A stretch of 64,000 nt of DNA, from assembly GCA_036841525.1 (NCBI GenBank), contig DAITVZ010000003.1:108253-172252 (forward strand). The letters run 5' to 3'. The translations under genes were made by a program, and so were the position numbers. The stretch is from JAAYEA01 sp012689325. GTDB taxonomy: Bacteria; Chloroflexota; Anaerolineae; JAAYEA01. Positions 1-7,474 of this stretch are shown in pieces. Below the pieces are notes generated by a model. The model worked only from the letters and a program-made list of their open reading frames with translations. It was not told the DNA's origin and searched no databases. Within the stretch, counting starts at the first letter, position 1. Each line of letters opens with the position of its first letter.

Positions 1-1
1 G

Positions 2-445
2 ATCGACACTGGCCACGCCACCTTCGCCACGCAGCCCCCAGCCTCCTGGGAGAAGTGGCACCAGGACAAGATCGAGGGTTGCTGCCTGGTAGCTCGCGAG
101 AGGGGTCGGGTCGTCGGGTGGGCGGCGCTGACCCCCTACTCCGGCCGCGCGGTGTACGCGGGGGTGGCCGAGGTCAGCGTCTATGTGGGCGCGGCGGCGC
201 GGGGCCAGGGCGTCGGCTCGGCCTTGCTCGAGGCGCTCATCGCCGCCTCCGAGTCTGTCGGAATCTGGACGCTGCAGGCGGGCGTTTTCCCCGAGAACGA
301 GGCCAGCCTGCGACTCCACTATCAGCACGGCTTCCGCCTTGTGGGGGTCCGCGAAAAGCTGGGGCAGATGGAGCGCGGCACTCTCGCGGGATTGTGGCGG
401 GATGTGCTGCTGTTGGAGCGACGCAGCCGGGTGATCGGAGCATAG
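2..445 (+). CDS. GNAT N-acetyltransferase, phosphinothricin/ArsN type, 5' end outside window
   Basis: The frame is open from the window edge, so the N-terminus is missing; 147 residues are visible. The family transfers an acetyl group from acetyl-CoA to the amino group of compounds such as phosphinothricin, arsinothricin or methionine sulfone. The visible part carries the family pattern GWAALTPYSGR, YAGVAEVSVYV, the acetyl-CoA loop RGQGVG, GIWTLQAGVFPENEAS and the late HGFRLVG segment. This run of motifs separates the Pat/Bar/ArsN group from generic GNATs. The physiological substrate cannot be told from sequence. It converges on the epimerase gene, with a hairpin between them. Confidence 0.85.
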   Translation: MDTGHATFATQPPASWEKWHQDKIEGCCLVARERGRVVGWAALTPYSGRAVYAGVAEVSVYVGAAARGQGVGSALLEALIAASESVGIWTLQAGVFPENEASLRLHYQHGFRLVGVREKLGQMERGTLAGLWRDVLLLERRSRVIGA

Positions 446-448
446 ATA

Positions 449-481
449 GGCCGCGGCAAGGCGAGGCATCCTGCCGCGGCC
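449..481. terminator. Hairpin between convergent genes, possible bidirectional terminator
   Basis: Perfect 10 bp arms GGCCGCGGCA (449-458) and TGCCGCGGCC (472-481) around a 13 nt loop, between the convergent acetyltransferase and epimerase genes. There is no clear U-tract on either side, so rho-independent function is uncertain. Confidence 0.5.
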
Positions 482-499
482 GTTATCCCGAGTCCAGTC

Positions 500-1504
500 C
501 TAAACTACTGTACCGGGAACCTGACGGCGCTTGCCCGCCCGATGCGCATCGCGGTAATAAGGCGACTGGCGCAGCAGCCACCAGCGCACCAGCGGCCGGA
601 ACCGCCGGATCAGCGGGATGCGCCAGCCCAACACGGCCTGCATCTCGCGGACATAGTGGGTCAGGTCGCGGCGCTGATAGTCCAGCAGCCGCTGGCTCTC
701 CGCCGTGTCCATCCAGTCGGTGCAGAACTGCACCCGGCTGAAGGCCTCCTCGGGCAGCATCCCCACGCCCATCCCCTCCAGGATCGTCTGGGCGATCTCG
801 CGAAAGTGGTACTGGCAGCGCGGCCCCCCGCCGATGAGCAGCGTCTTGCCCCAGATCGTCTCGCTGGTCGCGGCGTGCAACAGCGCCAGTCCCACGTCCC
901 GCGTGTGGACGTACTCCATGCGGTTCTCCAGCGGCACGTCGAACATCCCCGTGTCCGGCCGGATATCCAGCGGCATCGCCGCGGCGAAGCGCAGAATCGC
1001 CCACGTCAGGCCCGAGGCGCGGATCATCTCTTCGCATTCGATCTTGTGCTTGGAATAGTGCTCCAGGGGGTCCACCGGATCGTCGGCGGTGAGCGGCGGC
1101 TGGTGGTTCTGCGTCCGGCCATAGACGTGCACCGACGAGGAAAAGATCAGCTCGGGCGGCGTGGGCTGGGCCAGCATCGCCTCCACCAGGTGGCGCGTCC
1201 CCTCCACGTTGATCGCCCGGGCCCAGTCGGGGCGGCGCTCCGACTCGACGCCGGTGACGGACATCTTGGGGATGATGAAGGCCAGGTGAATCACCACGTC
1301 CTGGTCGCGCACGGCGGCGGCCACGTCGTCGGCGGAGCGCAAGTCGCCCCAGTGGACCTCGCAGCGGCCCTGGTAGCGGCGCGCGGTGCGCTCGTTCGCC
1401 TTGTTGCGAACGTCGAAGCAGCGGACCTGGTGCCCGCCCACCAAGAGCGCCTCCAAGGCGCTGGTGCCTACATTGCCAAAGGCTCCGGTCAGTAACACGC
1501 GCAT
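500..1504 (-). CDS. NAD-dependent epimerase/dehydratase (extended SDR)
   Basis: Predicted 334-residue extended short-chain dehydrogenase acting on a nucleotide sugar or related substrate. The protein begins with the NAD(P) motif TGAFGNVG just after MRVLL, has SSSVHVYG in the catalytic-serine region, and the YxxxK pair in YSKHK. The start at 1504 is chosen because GGAGG lies about 5 bases upstream; longer frame extension to 1585 runs through a good promoter and has no ribosome binding site. It is a lone gene, divergent from the sulfatase. Exact substrate (UDP-sugar epimerase, dehydratase or reductase) is not visible. Confidence 0.85.
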   Translation of the reverse strand: MRVLLTGAFGNVGTSALEALLVGGHQVRCFDVRNKANERTARRYQGRCEVHWGDLRSADDVAAAVRDQDVVIHLAFIIPKMSVTGVESERRPDWARAINVEGTRHLVEAMLAQPTPPELIFSSSVHVYGRTQNHQPPLTADDPVDPLEHYSKHKIECEEMIRASGLTWAILRFAAAMPLDIRPDTGMFDVPLENRMEYVHTRDVGLALLHAATSETIWGKTLLIGGGPRCQYHFREIAQTILEGMGVGMLPEEAFSRVQFCTDWMDTAESQRLLDYQRRDLTHYVREMQAVLGWRIPLIRRFRPLVRWWLLRQSPYYRDAHRAGKRRQVPGTVV

Positions 1505-1558
1505 GGGTGACCTCCAAATGCAGCAAATGATAGCGAAGGGCGGATGGCGCCCGCTATC

Positions 1559-1587
1559 AGTATAGGGTGGCGCACGTTCCGGCACAA
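1559..1587 (-). promoter_or_regulatory. Sigma70-like promoter for the epimerase gene
   Basis: On the minus strand TTGTGC (1587-1582), a 17 bp spacer, then TATACT (1564-1559). It lies 55 bp before the chosen ATG and inside the longer frame extension, supporting the downstream start. Confidence 0.5.
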
Positions 1588-1690
1588 GTGCCGCCCGTCA
1601 TATGCCGGGCGGCCAAAGTCGCGCCGCCACGCTATTTGCCGCCGCGCCCTCCCCGTGCTATATTGCCGCCACGGGTTGCTCCGCGCGGAG

Positions 1691-1763
1691 TCACGAGACA
1701 CACAAGCACACGAAACCCGAATCTGCCTTGGCCTCTTTCGTGTGGTTCGCGTGTTTCGAGGTT
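1691..1763. repeat. Imperfect inverted repeat (CACACGAAA family) in the sulfatase leader
   Basis: The 338 bp gap 1505-1842 holds this repeat. Left arm 1691-1716 and right arm 1735-1763 pair imperfectly (core CACACGAAA / TTTCGTGTG). It is followed at 1808-1829 by the sequence AAATCCGCGTACCCTTTCC, a match to the leader shared by five other genes here, then the GAGGAGG of the sulfatase. The rest of the gap is the epimerase promoter; I see nothing else in it. Confidence 0.6.
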
Positions 1764-1842
1764 CCAACTCCTGGTTCTTGCAGCGCGGAGATTCGTGCGA
1801 TCTGCGGAAATCCGCGTACCCTTTCCGGCCGAGGAGGCCGCC

Positions 1843-3426
1843 ATGCCCGACACGCCCCCGCGCCCCAACATCATTCTCATCCTCGCCGACGACATGGGCT
1901 ACTCCGACATCGGCTGCTTCGGCGCCGAGATTCGCACGCCCAACCTCGATTCCATGGCCGAGCGAGGCATCCGCTTCACCCAGATGTACAACGGCGCGCG
2001 CTGCTGCCCCACCCGCGCGTCGCTCCTCACGGGCCTGTACGCTCACCAGGCCGGCGTGGGCCACATGGTGGGCAACCACGGCTATCCCGAATACCAGGGT
2101 TACCTCCGCGACGACTGCGTCACCATCGCCGAGGCGCTGCGGCTGGGCGGCTACCGCACCCTCATGTCCGGCAAGTGGCACGTCGGCGGCAGCTACAACG
2201 CCATGGATCCCGGCTCCTGGGATCCCGGCGGCCCCGGTCACCCCACGCCTCGCCAGCGCGGCTTTGACCGCTATTACGGCACGCTGGACGGCGCGGGGAG
2301 CTTTTTCCACCCCCACGCCCTGCTGCGCGACGACACGGTCATCCACCCGGAGGGCGAGGGCTATTACTACACCGACCGGATCACCGCGGAGGCCTGCCAG
2401 ATGATCGACGGCGCCCACGCGGAGGGCCGGCCCTTCTTCCTGTTCCTCTCCTACACGGCGCCACACTGGCCGCTGCACGCCCTCCCCGAGGACATCGCCA
2501 AGTACGAGGGGCGCTATCGCCGCGGCGGCTGGGATGCGCTACGCGCCTCACGCCACGAGTCGGCCAAGGGCCTGGGCATCCTGAGCGACCGGTGGGAGAT
2601 CACCCCGCGGGACGAGGGGGCGCCCGCCTGGGAGGACGTGCCAGACCCAGACTGGGAGGACCTGCGCATGGCCGTCTATGCCGCGCAGGTGGACCGCATG
2701 GACCAGGGCATCGGCCAGGTGCTGGCCAAGCTGCGCGCGCTGGGGCTGGAGGAGAACACGCTGGTCATGTTCCTCTCCGATAACGGCGGCTGCGCCGAGC
2801 TGCTGCGCGAGGACGGCCACGTCCAGCGCTACGCCACCCAGACCCCCGATGGCCAGCCCATCCGCGTCGGCAACCTGTCGGGGGTGCGCCCCGGCGGGCC
2901 GGACACCTTTATGAGCTATGACCTGCCCTGGGCCAACGCCTCCAACAGCCCCTTCCGCCTCTACAAGCACTGGGTCCACGAGGGCGGCATCGCCACGCCG
3001 CTGGTGGTGCAGTGGCCCGCGACGATTCGCCAGCCCGCCATCCTCCACGCCCCATGCCACATCATCGATCTGATGCCCACCTTCCTGGAGGCCGCGGGCG
3101 TCGCCCAACCCGCCGAATACGGCGGCCGCGCCGTCCAGCCGCTGGAGGGGGAGAGCCTCCTGCCCGCCTTGCGCGGCGAGCCCTGGCAGCGCGAGGGGGT
3201 GCTCTTTTGGGAGCACGAGGGCAACCTGGCCGTGCGCGACGGGGACTGGAAACTGGTGCGCAAATACCCGGGCGATTGGGAGCTCTACAACATGGCCGAG
3301 GACCGCACCGAGTTGCACGACCTTCGCGCCGCTGACCCCGGCCGCGCCGAGCGCATGATGCGCTGGTACGGCGAGTGGGCCGCGCGGATCGGCGTCCGCG
3401 ATTGGCCGCTGGCGCCGCGGCGCTAG
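1843..3426 (+). CDS. Formylglycine-dependent sulfatase (type I, arylsulfatase family)
   Basis: A 527-residue hydrolase of sulfate esters. The N-terminus has the metal-binding NIILILADDMGYSD segment (D16, D17), then C54-C55-P56-T57-R58, the CxPxR signature in which C54 is converted to formylglycine. SDNGG near residue 307 is a second metal-site motif. No signal peptide follows the start, so it is predicted cytoplasmic; the maturase needed for formylglycine is not in the window. ATG 1843 is chosen for GAGGAGG 6 bases upstream. With GH95 and GH29 it would suit desulfation of fucose-containing glycans, but the substrate is an inference. The next gene starts 12 bp downstream. Confidence 0.92.
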   Translation: MPDTPPRPNIILILADDMGYSDIGCFGAEIRTPNLDSMAERGIRFTQMYNGARCCPTRASLLTGLYAHQAGVGHMVGNHGYPEYQGYLRDDCVTIAEALRLGGYRTLMSGKWHVGGSYNAMDPGSWDPGGPGHPTPRQRGFDRYYGTLDGAGSFFHPHALLRDDTVIHPEGEGYYYTDRITAEACQMIDGAHAEGRPFFLFLSYTAPHWPLHALPEDIAKYEGRYRRGGWDALRASRHESAKGLGILSDRWEITPRDEGAPAWEDVPDPDWEDLRMAVYAAQVDRMDQGIGQVLAKLRALGLEENTLVMFLSDNGGCAELLREDGHVQRYATQTPDGQPIRVGNLSGVRPGGPDTFMSYDLPWANASNSPFRLYKHWVHEGGIATPLVVQWPATIRQPAILHAPCHIIDLMPTFLEAAGVAQPAEYGGRAVQPLEGESLLPALRGEPWQREGVLFWEHEGNLAVRDGDWKLVRKYPGDWELYNMAEDRTELHDLRAADPGRAERMMRWYGEWAARIGVRDWPLAPRR

Positions 3427-3438
3427 CTAGGGAGAGCG

Positions 3439-4347
3439 ATGGAGACCGACCCGCAGGCCATCTGCGCGCAGCTCAATGCGCTGGCCGCCGACGCCTCGCT
3501 CCTCGCGCCGGGGAACCTGGCTGGCCGAGAAGAGGCCCTGGGGCTCGTGGAGTGGGCCGAGGCGCTGGTGCGCCTGCGCAAGTGGGAGGACCTCGCCGCC
3601 CTGCGCCGCCGGGCGGGGTCGCTGCGCCGCCAGCTCGCGCAGGTGGATCGGGCGCTCTTTGACCAGGTGCGCGCGGGGATCCGCTCCGGCGCGCTGCGGG
3701 GCGAAGCGCTCCGCGCCCGGCTCGACCCGTTCACGCGCTACCGCCGCGGCGAGCGCGGGCAGGTCCACGCAGGCTATGACGCGCTAGACCGGCTGGTGGA
3801 GGGGGTGTTGCGGTTGGGCCGCCCGCCCACGGCCCAGCGCGCCCTGGACCGGGAGATGATCCAACTGGAGCTGACCCCGGCCCGCGCCGTGCTCGAGCTG
3901 GTCGATAGCGTCCCCCTGGGGCCGGGCGACCTCTTTCTCGACCTGGGCTCCGGGCTGGGCCAGGTGACCATCCTGGTCCACTTGCTCACCGGGGCGCGGG
4001 CCCGCGGCATCGAGCGCGAGCCCGCCTATTGCCAGTTCGCCCGCGAGCGCGCCGCCGAGCTGCGGCTGAAGGGGGTCGAGTTTCTCAACCTCGACGCCAG
4101 GGCCGCCGACTATGGCGAGGCCAACGTGGCCTTCATGTTCGCGCCGTTCACGGGGAGCATCCTGCGCGAGGTGCTGGACCGGCTGGAGCGAGAGACGAGG
4201 GCTCGGCGGCTGGTGGTTTGCAGCTATGGCCCTTCCACCGCCACCGTCGCGGCGCAACCCTGGCTGCGCCCCCTGGGCCCCACCGCCGCCCACCCCTACG
4301 CCCTGGCCACGTTCGCGAGCGGAGAATCACTGGACGCAGATTCGTAG
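3439..4347 (+). CDS. Class I SAM-dependent methyltransferase
   Basis: 302 residues. An N-terminal helical region of about 150 residues with no motif I recognise precedes a Rossmann methyltransferase core with motif I DLGSGLGQVTILVH near residue 163 and an acidic strand end (GIEREP) near residue 190. Motif I resembles DOT1-type enzymes (DLGSGxGQ), but overall family and substrate are unknown. It follows the sulfatase by 12 bp and is probably cotranscribed. The last residues (SLDADS) are encoded by the left arm of a dispersed inverted repeat, so the natural C-terminus may have been altered by repeat insertion. Confidence 0.8.
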   Translation: METDPQAICAQLNALAADASLLAPGNLAGREEALGLVEWAEALVRLRKWEDLAALRRRAGSLRRQLAQVDRALFDQVRAGIRSGALRGEALRARLDPFTRYRRGERGQVHAGYDALDRLVEGVLRLGRPPTAQRALDREMIQLELTPARAVLELVDSVPLGPGDLFLDLGSGLGQVTILVHLLTGARARGIEREPAYCQFARERAAELRLKGVEFLNLDARAADYGEANVAFMFAPFTGSILREVLDRLERETRARRLVVCSYGPSTATVAAQPWLRPLGPTAAHPYALATFASGESLDADS

Positions 4348-4399
4348 GATCAGGACGATCAGCCTCTTGATCCCCTCTATCCCGCGGTCTGCGTCCCAT
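4331..4399. repeat. Dispersed inverted repeat (GGACGCAGA family)
   Basis: Left arm 4331-4360 and right arm 4369-4399 share GGACGCAGA / TCTGCGTCC ends and GATC centres. The left arm overlaps the stop of the methyltransferase. The right arm ends TCTGCGTCCCATTTCC directly before the ribosome binding site of the next gene. Confidence 0.75.
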
Positions 4400-4417
4400 T
4401 TCCTGGAGATGAGCGAT

Positions 4418-5002
4418 ATGCCAACCGCAACCATCATCGAGCAATGGTCCGAGATCGAGCGGCCGCCCGCGCCCGAGCTCCAGCGCGTGACGCTGGACCC
4501 GGCTACCACCGCCCTCCTGGTGCTGGACATCCAATACGCCAACTGCACCATCGAGCGGCGGCCGCGCTGCGTGGCCAGCCTCCCGGCAGTGGAGCGGCTG
4601 TTGGCCGCCGCGCGCGCCGCTGGCGTGGCCGTGATCTATTCCCTGGTCCCCCATAGCGAGCCCAGCGACATCCGCGCCGAGGTGGCCCCGCTCGCCGGCG
4701 AGGCGGTGGTCCGCACCGGCGTGGACAAGTTCTTCCGCACCGAGCTGGAGGCGCTCCTCACGGCGCGGGGCATCCAGACCGTGGTCATCGTCGGCACCTC
4801 CGCCCATGGCGCGGTGCTGCACACCGCCACCGGCGCCGCGCTGCGCGGGCTGCGCGTGGTCGTGCCGGTGGACGGCATGTCCGCCGATCACCCCTTCGCC
4901 GAGCAGTACGTCGCCTGGCACTTGGTCAATGCGCCGGGCACGCGCCGCAGCGCCACCCTCACCCGGACGGACTGGATCGCGTTCAGCTCACGACCCGTAT
5001 AG
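4418..5002 (+). CDS. Isochorismatase-family hydrolase without the catalytic cysteine
   Basis: 194 residues with the alpha/beta fold of the isochorismatase/cysteine hydrolase family. The Asp (LLVLDIQ) and Lys (GVDKFFRTEL) of the catalytic triad are visible. At the position of the nucleophilic Cys the sequence reads GTSAHGAVLHTA, so Ala replaces Cys. That loop resembles EntB/PhzD, which have AHIG there and cleave a vinyl ether without a thiol nucleophile. The start at 4418 is chosen for GGAGAT 7 bases upstream; an ATG at 4409 is the alternative. It ends 15 bp inside the convergent aldo/keto reductase gene. Confidence 0.85.
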   Translation: MPTATIIEQWSEIERPPAPELQRVTLDPATTALLVLDIQYANCTIERRPRCVASLPAVERLLAAARAAGVAVIYSLVPHSEPSDIRAEVAPLAGEAVVRTGVDKFFRTELEALLTARGIQTVVIVGTSAHGAVLHTATGAALRGLRVVVPVDGMSADHPFAEQYVAWHLVNAPGTRRSATLTRTDWIAFSSRPV

Positions 5003-6022
5003 CGCCATCGCCCGATGCATCTTGTCCATGATCGCCACGTCGTAGGGGCAGCGCTCCTCGCAGAGCCCGCAGTCGGTGCAGGCCGAGGCCTTGACGGTGA
5101 ACCCGGCATAGCCCTTGCGCAGCTCCTCCGTGACCCCCTTGCGCGCCCAATCGACGTGCTGGATGACCCAGGGGATCTCGATCTCTTGCGGGCACGGCAT
5201 GCAGTGGAAGCAGAGCACGCACTGACCCTTGAGGATCTCTCGCAACCTGGCGGAGACGGGCCCGTACGCGCGCTCCTCATCGCTGGACTGCAAGTAGCCC
5301 AGCGTCGCCGCCCACTCCTCGACGCTCCTGGGCCCCGGCACCGCCGTCGAGACCATGGGCAGCGAAAAGACGTAGGACAGGCACTGGTTCGTGGTGATCC
5401 CCGTCGGCTGGTCATTGGCGCGCAGCAACATGCCGCCGTGATAGGCCTTCATCGCCACCAGCCCCACGCCTCGCTCGGCGCAAGCCCGGCGCAGCGCGAT
5501 CTCGGCGGGCTCGTTGCGCCCCAACAGGTTGACGGGGAACATCAGCACGTCGATCTGGCCTCCCTCCACCGCCTTGAGCGCCACGTCCGGGACGTGCCCG
5601 CTCAAGCCGATAGCGTCGATGCGCCCCTGTTCCCGGTAGCGGATCAGCCGCTCCAGCGACCGCTGCGCCCAGCCGTCCCAGCCCTCCATGGTGTCCACCA
5701 TGGTGATCAGGCCGACCTCCGCGTGCTCGCCCAGGTGCGCCAGGACGTTGTCAAAGCTCTTTTCGCTCTCGTCCGCGTCATGACATTCGGCCGAGTTCCA
5801 GTGCGCCGCCGCCACGATCTTGTCGCGGCGCGCGCCGTAGAGATCGCCAAAGGCCTCCCAGTACCCCGCATCCACGTACAGCAGGTCCATATAGCTGGCC
5901 CCCGCCTCGGCGGCCATGCCCAGCACCCGGTCCATCACCTGGCGGTCCCGCGGCAGGTGCTCCGTGCCCAGGCCAATGATCCCCACCTCGATGCCGGTCC
6001 TGCCCAGCCTACGCTGTTCCAT
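4988..6022 (-). CDS. Aldo/keto reductase with C-terminal 2x[4Fe-4S] ferredoxin-like domain
   Basis: 344 residues. An aldo/keto reductase TIM barrel (start MEQRRLGRTGIEV, middle GLSGHV and MKAYHGG) is followed by two cysteine clusters, CVLCFHCMPCP and CTDCGLCEERCP, expected to hold two 4Fe-4S clusters. The usual catalytic Lys (here IVAAAHW) and His (here GLITMVDTME) are not recognisable, so ordinary NADPH carbonyl reduction is doubtful and an electron-transfer role is possible. The gene is monocistronic and divergent from the URO-D-like gene; its own promoter lies at 6062-6091. Confidence 0.88.
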   Translation of the reverse strand: MEQRRLGRTGIEVGIIGLGTEHLPRDRQVMDRVLGMAAEAGASYMDLLYVDAGYWEAFGDLYGARRDKIVAAAHWNSAECHDADESEKSFDNVLAHLGEHAEVGLITMVDTMEGWDGWAQRSLERLIRYREQGRIDAIGLSGHVPDVALKAVEGGQIDVLMFPVNLLGRNEPAEIALRRACAERGVGLVAMKAYHGGMLLRANDQPTGITTNQCLSYVFSLPMVSTAVPGPRSVEEWAATLGYLQSSDEERAYGPVSARLREILKGQCVLCFHCMPCPQEIEIPWVIQHVDWARKGVTEELRKGYAGFTVKASACTDCGLCEERCPYDVAIMDKMHRAMALYGS

Positions 6023-6061
6023 GTTGCGCCTCCCCTTTGAACGATCATCGCCACGACGCCC

Positions 6062-6091
6062 ATTATAGCCCCAGCGGCGTCAGCGGGCCAA
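6062..6091 (-). promoter_or_regulatory. Sigma70-like promoter for the aldo/keto reductase
   Basis: On the minus strand TTGGCC (6091-6086), an 18 bp spacer and a perfect TATAAT (6067-6062), 40 bp before the ATG at 6022. Confidence 0.55.
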
Positions 6092-6100
6092 ATGCCCGTT

Positions 6101-6129
6101 TTGGGGCTCGAGGCGGTTTGTGCTATCAT
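6101..6129 (+). promoter_or_regulatory. Sigma70-like promoter for the URO-D-like gene
   Basis: TTGGGG (6101-6106), 17 bp, TATCAT (6124-6129), 38 bp before the ATG at 6167. It stands back to back with the aldo/keto reductase promoter. Confidence 0.5.
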
Positions 6130-6166
6130 GCGCGACAGTCTGTTAACCGCCGGAGGGAACGACAAT

Positions 6167-7333
6167 ATGCTGCCAAGAGAACGGGTCATCGCCACGCTGG
6201 AGCACCGCGAGCCGGATCGCATCCCCTGGGGCGAACACTATGTCGACTATAACGTCTTTGAGGACATTCTGGGCCGCAAGACCTTGGTCCACGCCAAAAT
6301 GGACGAGACGATCGCGCTCTGGGAAGGCCGCCGCGACGAGGTTGTGGCCGACTATAAGCGGGACATCCCCGACCTGCACCGCGCCCTGGAGATGGACATC
6401 GTCTGCGTGCCCGTGGTGCCGCGGGCAGGCGAGGACCCCGAGCCCATGGAAAAGGTGGATGACGAGACCTACCGCGACAAGAAGGGCAACCTCTATCGCG
6501 TCTCCATCGCCACCCACCGGCTGATGCCCTATTGGCGCAACCCCGAGGCCTACGTCGCGCCCACGGTGGAGAGCCTCCAGGCCGAGATCGACGCGGTGGA
6601 CAGCGAGCCGCTGGAAGACCCCGACGATAGCAAGTGGGAGCTGGTCCGGCACGTCGTGCGCGAGATGAAGGGCACCCACTATATCGTGGCCTTTTCCCGC
6701 GACCTCTCCTTCCCCACCTTTGGCCCCAACGACACCGAAGAGTGGATGAACCTGCTGCTCTATCCCGACATCGCGCGCAAGGTCGCCGAGCTGGCGGGCA
6801 AGCGGATGGTGCGCCAGGTGGAGGTCTTTGCCAAGCTGGGCGTGGACGCCATCATGCCCCCCGGCGACCTGGGGAGCAGCACCAACATGCTGGCCAGCCC
6901 CAAGATCTATCGCGAGATGGTTCTGCCCTGGCATCGGGCGCACGTCGCCGAGGCCCACCGCCACGGGCTGATGGTGCTCAAGCACTGCTGCGGCCACGTC
7001 TGGCCCGTGGTCCAGGACCTCGCCGAGACCTACGACGCTTACGAGGGCATCCAGGCCAGCGGCGGCATGGACATCAAGCGGCTGAAGGAAGAGGTGGGCG
7101 CCAAGACCACCCTGTGGGGCGGCATCTGGCACGAGCACATCATCATGGGCACGCCGGAGGACATCCGCGCCGACGCCCGCCACGCCTTCCAGCACGCCGC
7201 GCCAGGCGGCGGCTATATCATGGGCTCCAGCCACTCGCTGGCCGTGGGCGCCAAGCGCGAGAACGTGCTCGAGATGAAACGCTGTCGCGACGAGTGGGGC
7301 GTGTATCCGATCCGGCCGGAGCGGTTTGTGTAA
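6167..7333 (+). CDS. Uroporphyrinogen decarboxylase-like protein (methyltransferase-type zinc motif)
   Basis: 388 residues of the URO-D/CmuA/MtaA barrel family; the N-terminus (ERVIATLEHREPDRIPWGEHY) is typical of the environmental branch often labelled URO-D. Near residue 274 the segment LKHCCGH gives the H-x-C-G pattern that binds zinc in corrinoid-linked methyltransferases, so methyl transfer is likelier than haem synthesis. No corrinoid protein is adjacent. ATG 6167 is chosen because GGAGGGA lies about 8 bases upstream; ATGs further upstream overlap the promoter. Two other family members are at 37806 and 43320. Confidence 0.82.
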   Translation: MLPRERVIATLEHREPDRIPWGEHYVDYNVFEDILGRKTLVHAKMDETIALWEGRRDEVVADYKRDIPDLHRALEMDIVCVPVVPRAGEDPEPMEKVDDETYRDKKGNLYRVSIATHRLMPYWRNPEAYVAPTVESLQAEIDAVDSEPLEDPDDSKWELVRHVVREMKGTHYIVAFSRDLSFPTFGPNDTEEWMNLLLYPDIARKVAELAGKRMVRQVEVFAKLGVDAIMPPGDLGSSTNMLASPKIYREMVLPWHRAHVAEAHRHGLMVLKHCCGHVWPVVQDLAETYDAYEGIQASGGMDIKRLKEEVGAKTTLWGGIWHEHIIMGTPEDIRADARHAFQHAAPGGGYIMGSSHSLAVGAKRENVLEMKRCRDEWGVYPIRPERFV

Positions 7334-7373
7334 AGAGTTGGCGCCAACGTTTCCGATGAAAGTGCGAGACATT

Positions 7374-7457
7374 CGGACACGGATCGAACGGATTTCCACG
7401 GATGATCCCGACGTGCGCTGATCCTGATCCGTGTGCTCCGTGCGAATCCGTGTCCCG
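7374..7457. repeat. Dispersed inverted repeat (GGACACGGAT family)
   Basis: Left arm 7374-7407 and right arm 7420-7457 pair over most of about 34 bases, with repeated CACGGAT / ATCCGTG units. The right arm ends AATCCGTGTCCCG and stands 17 bases before the GH95 start codon. Confidence 0.8.
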
Positions 7458-7474
7458 TTCCCGGGGGTACTCAT

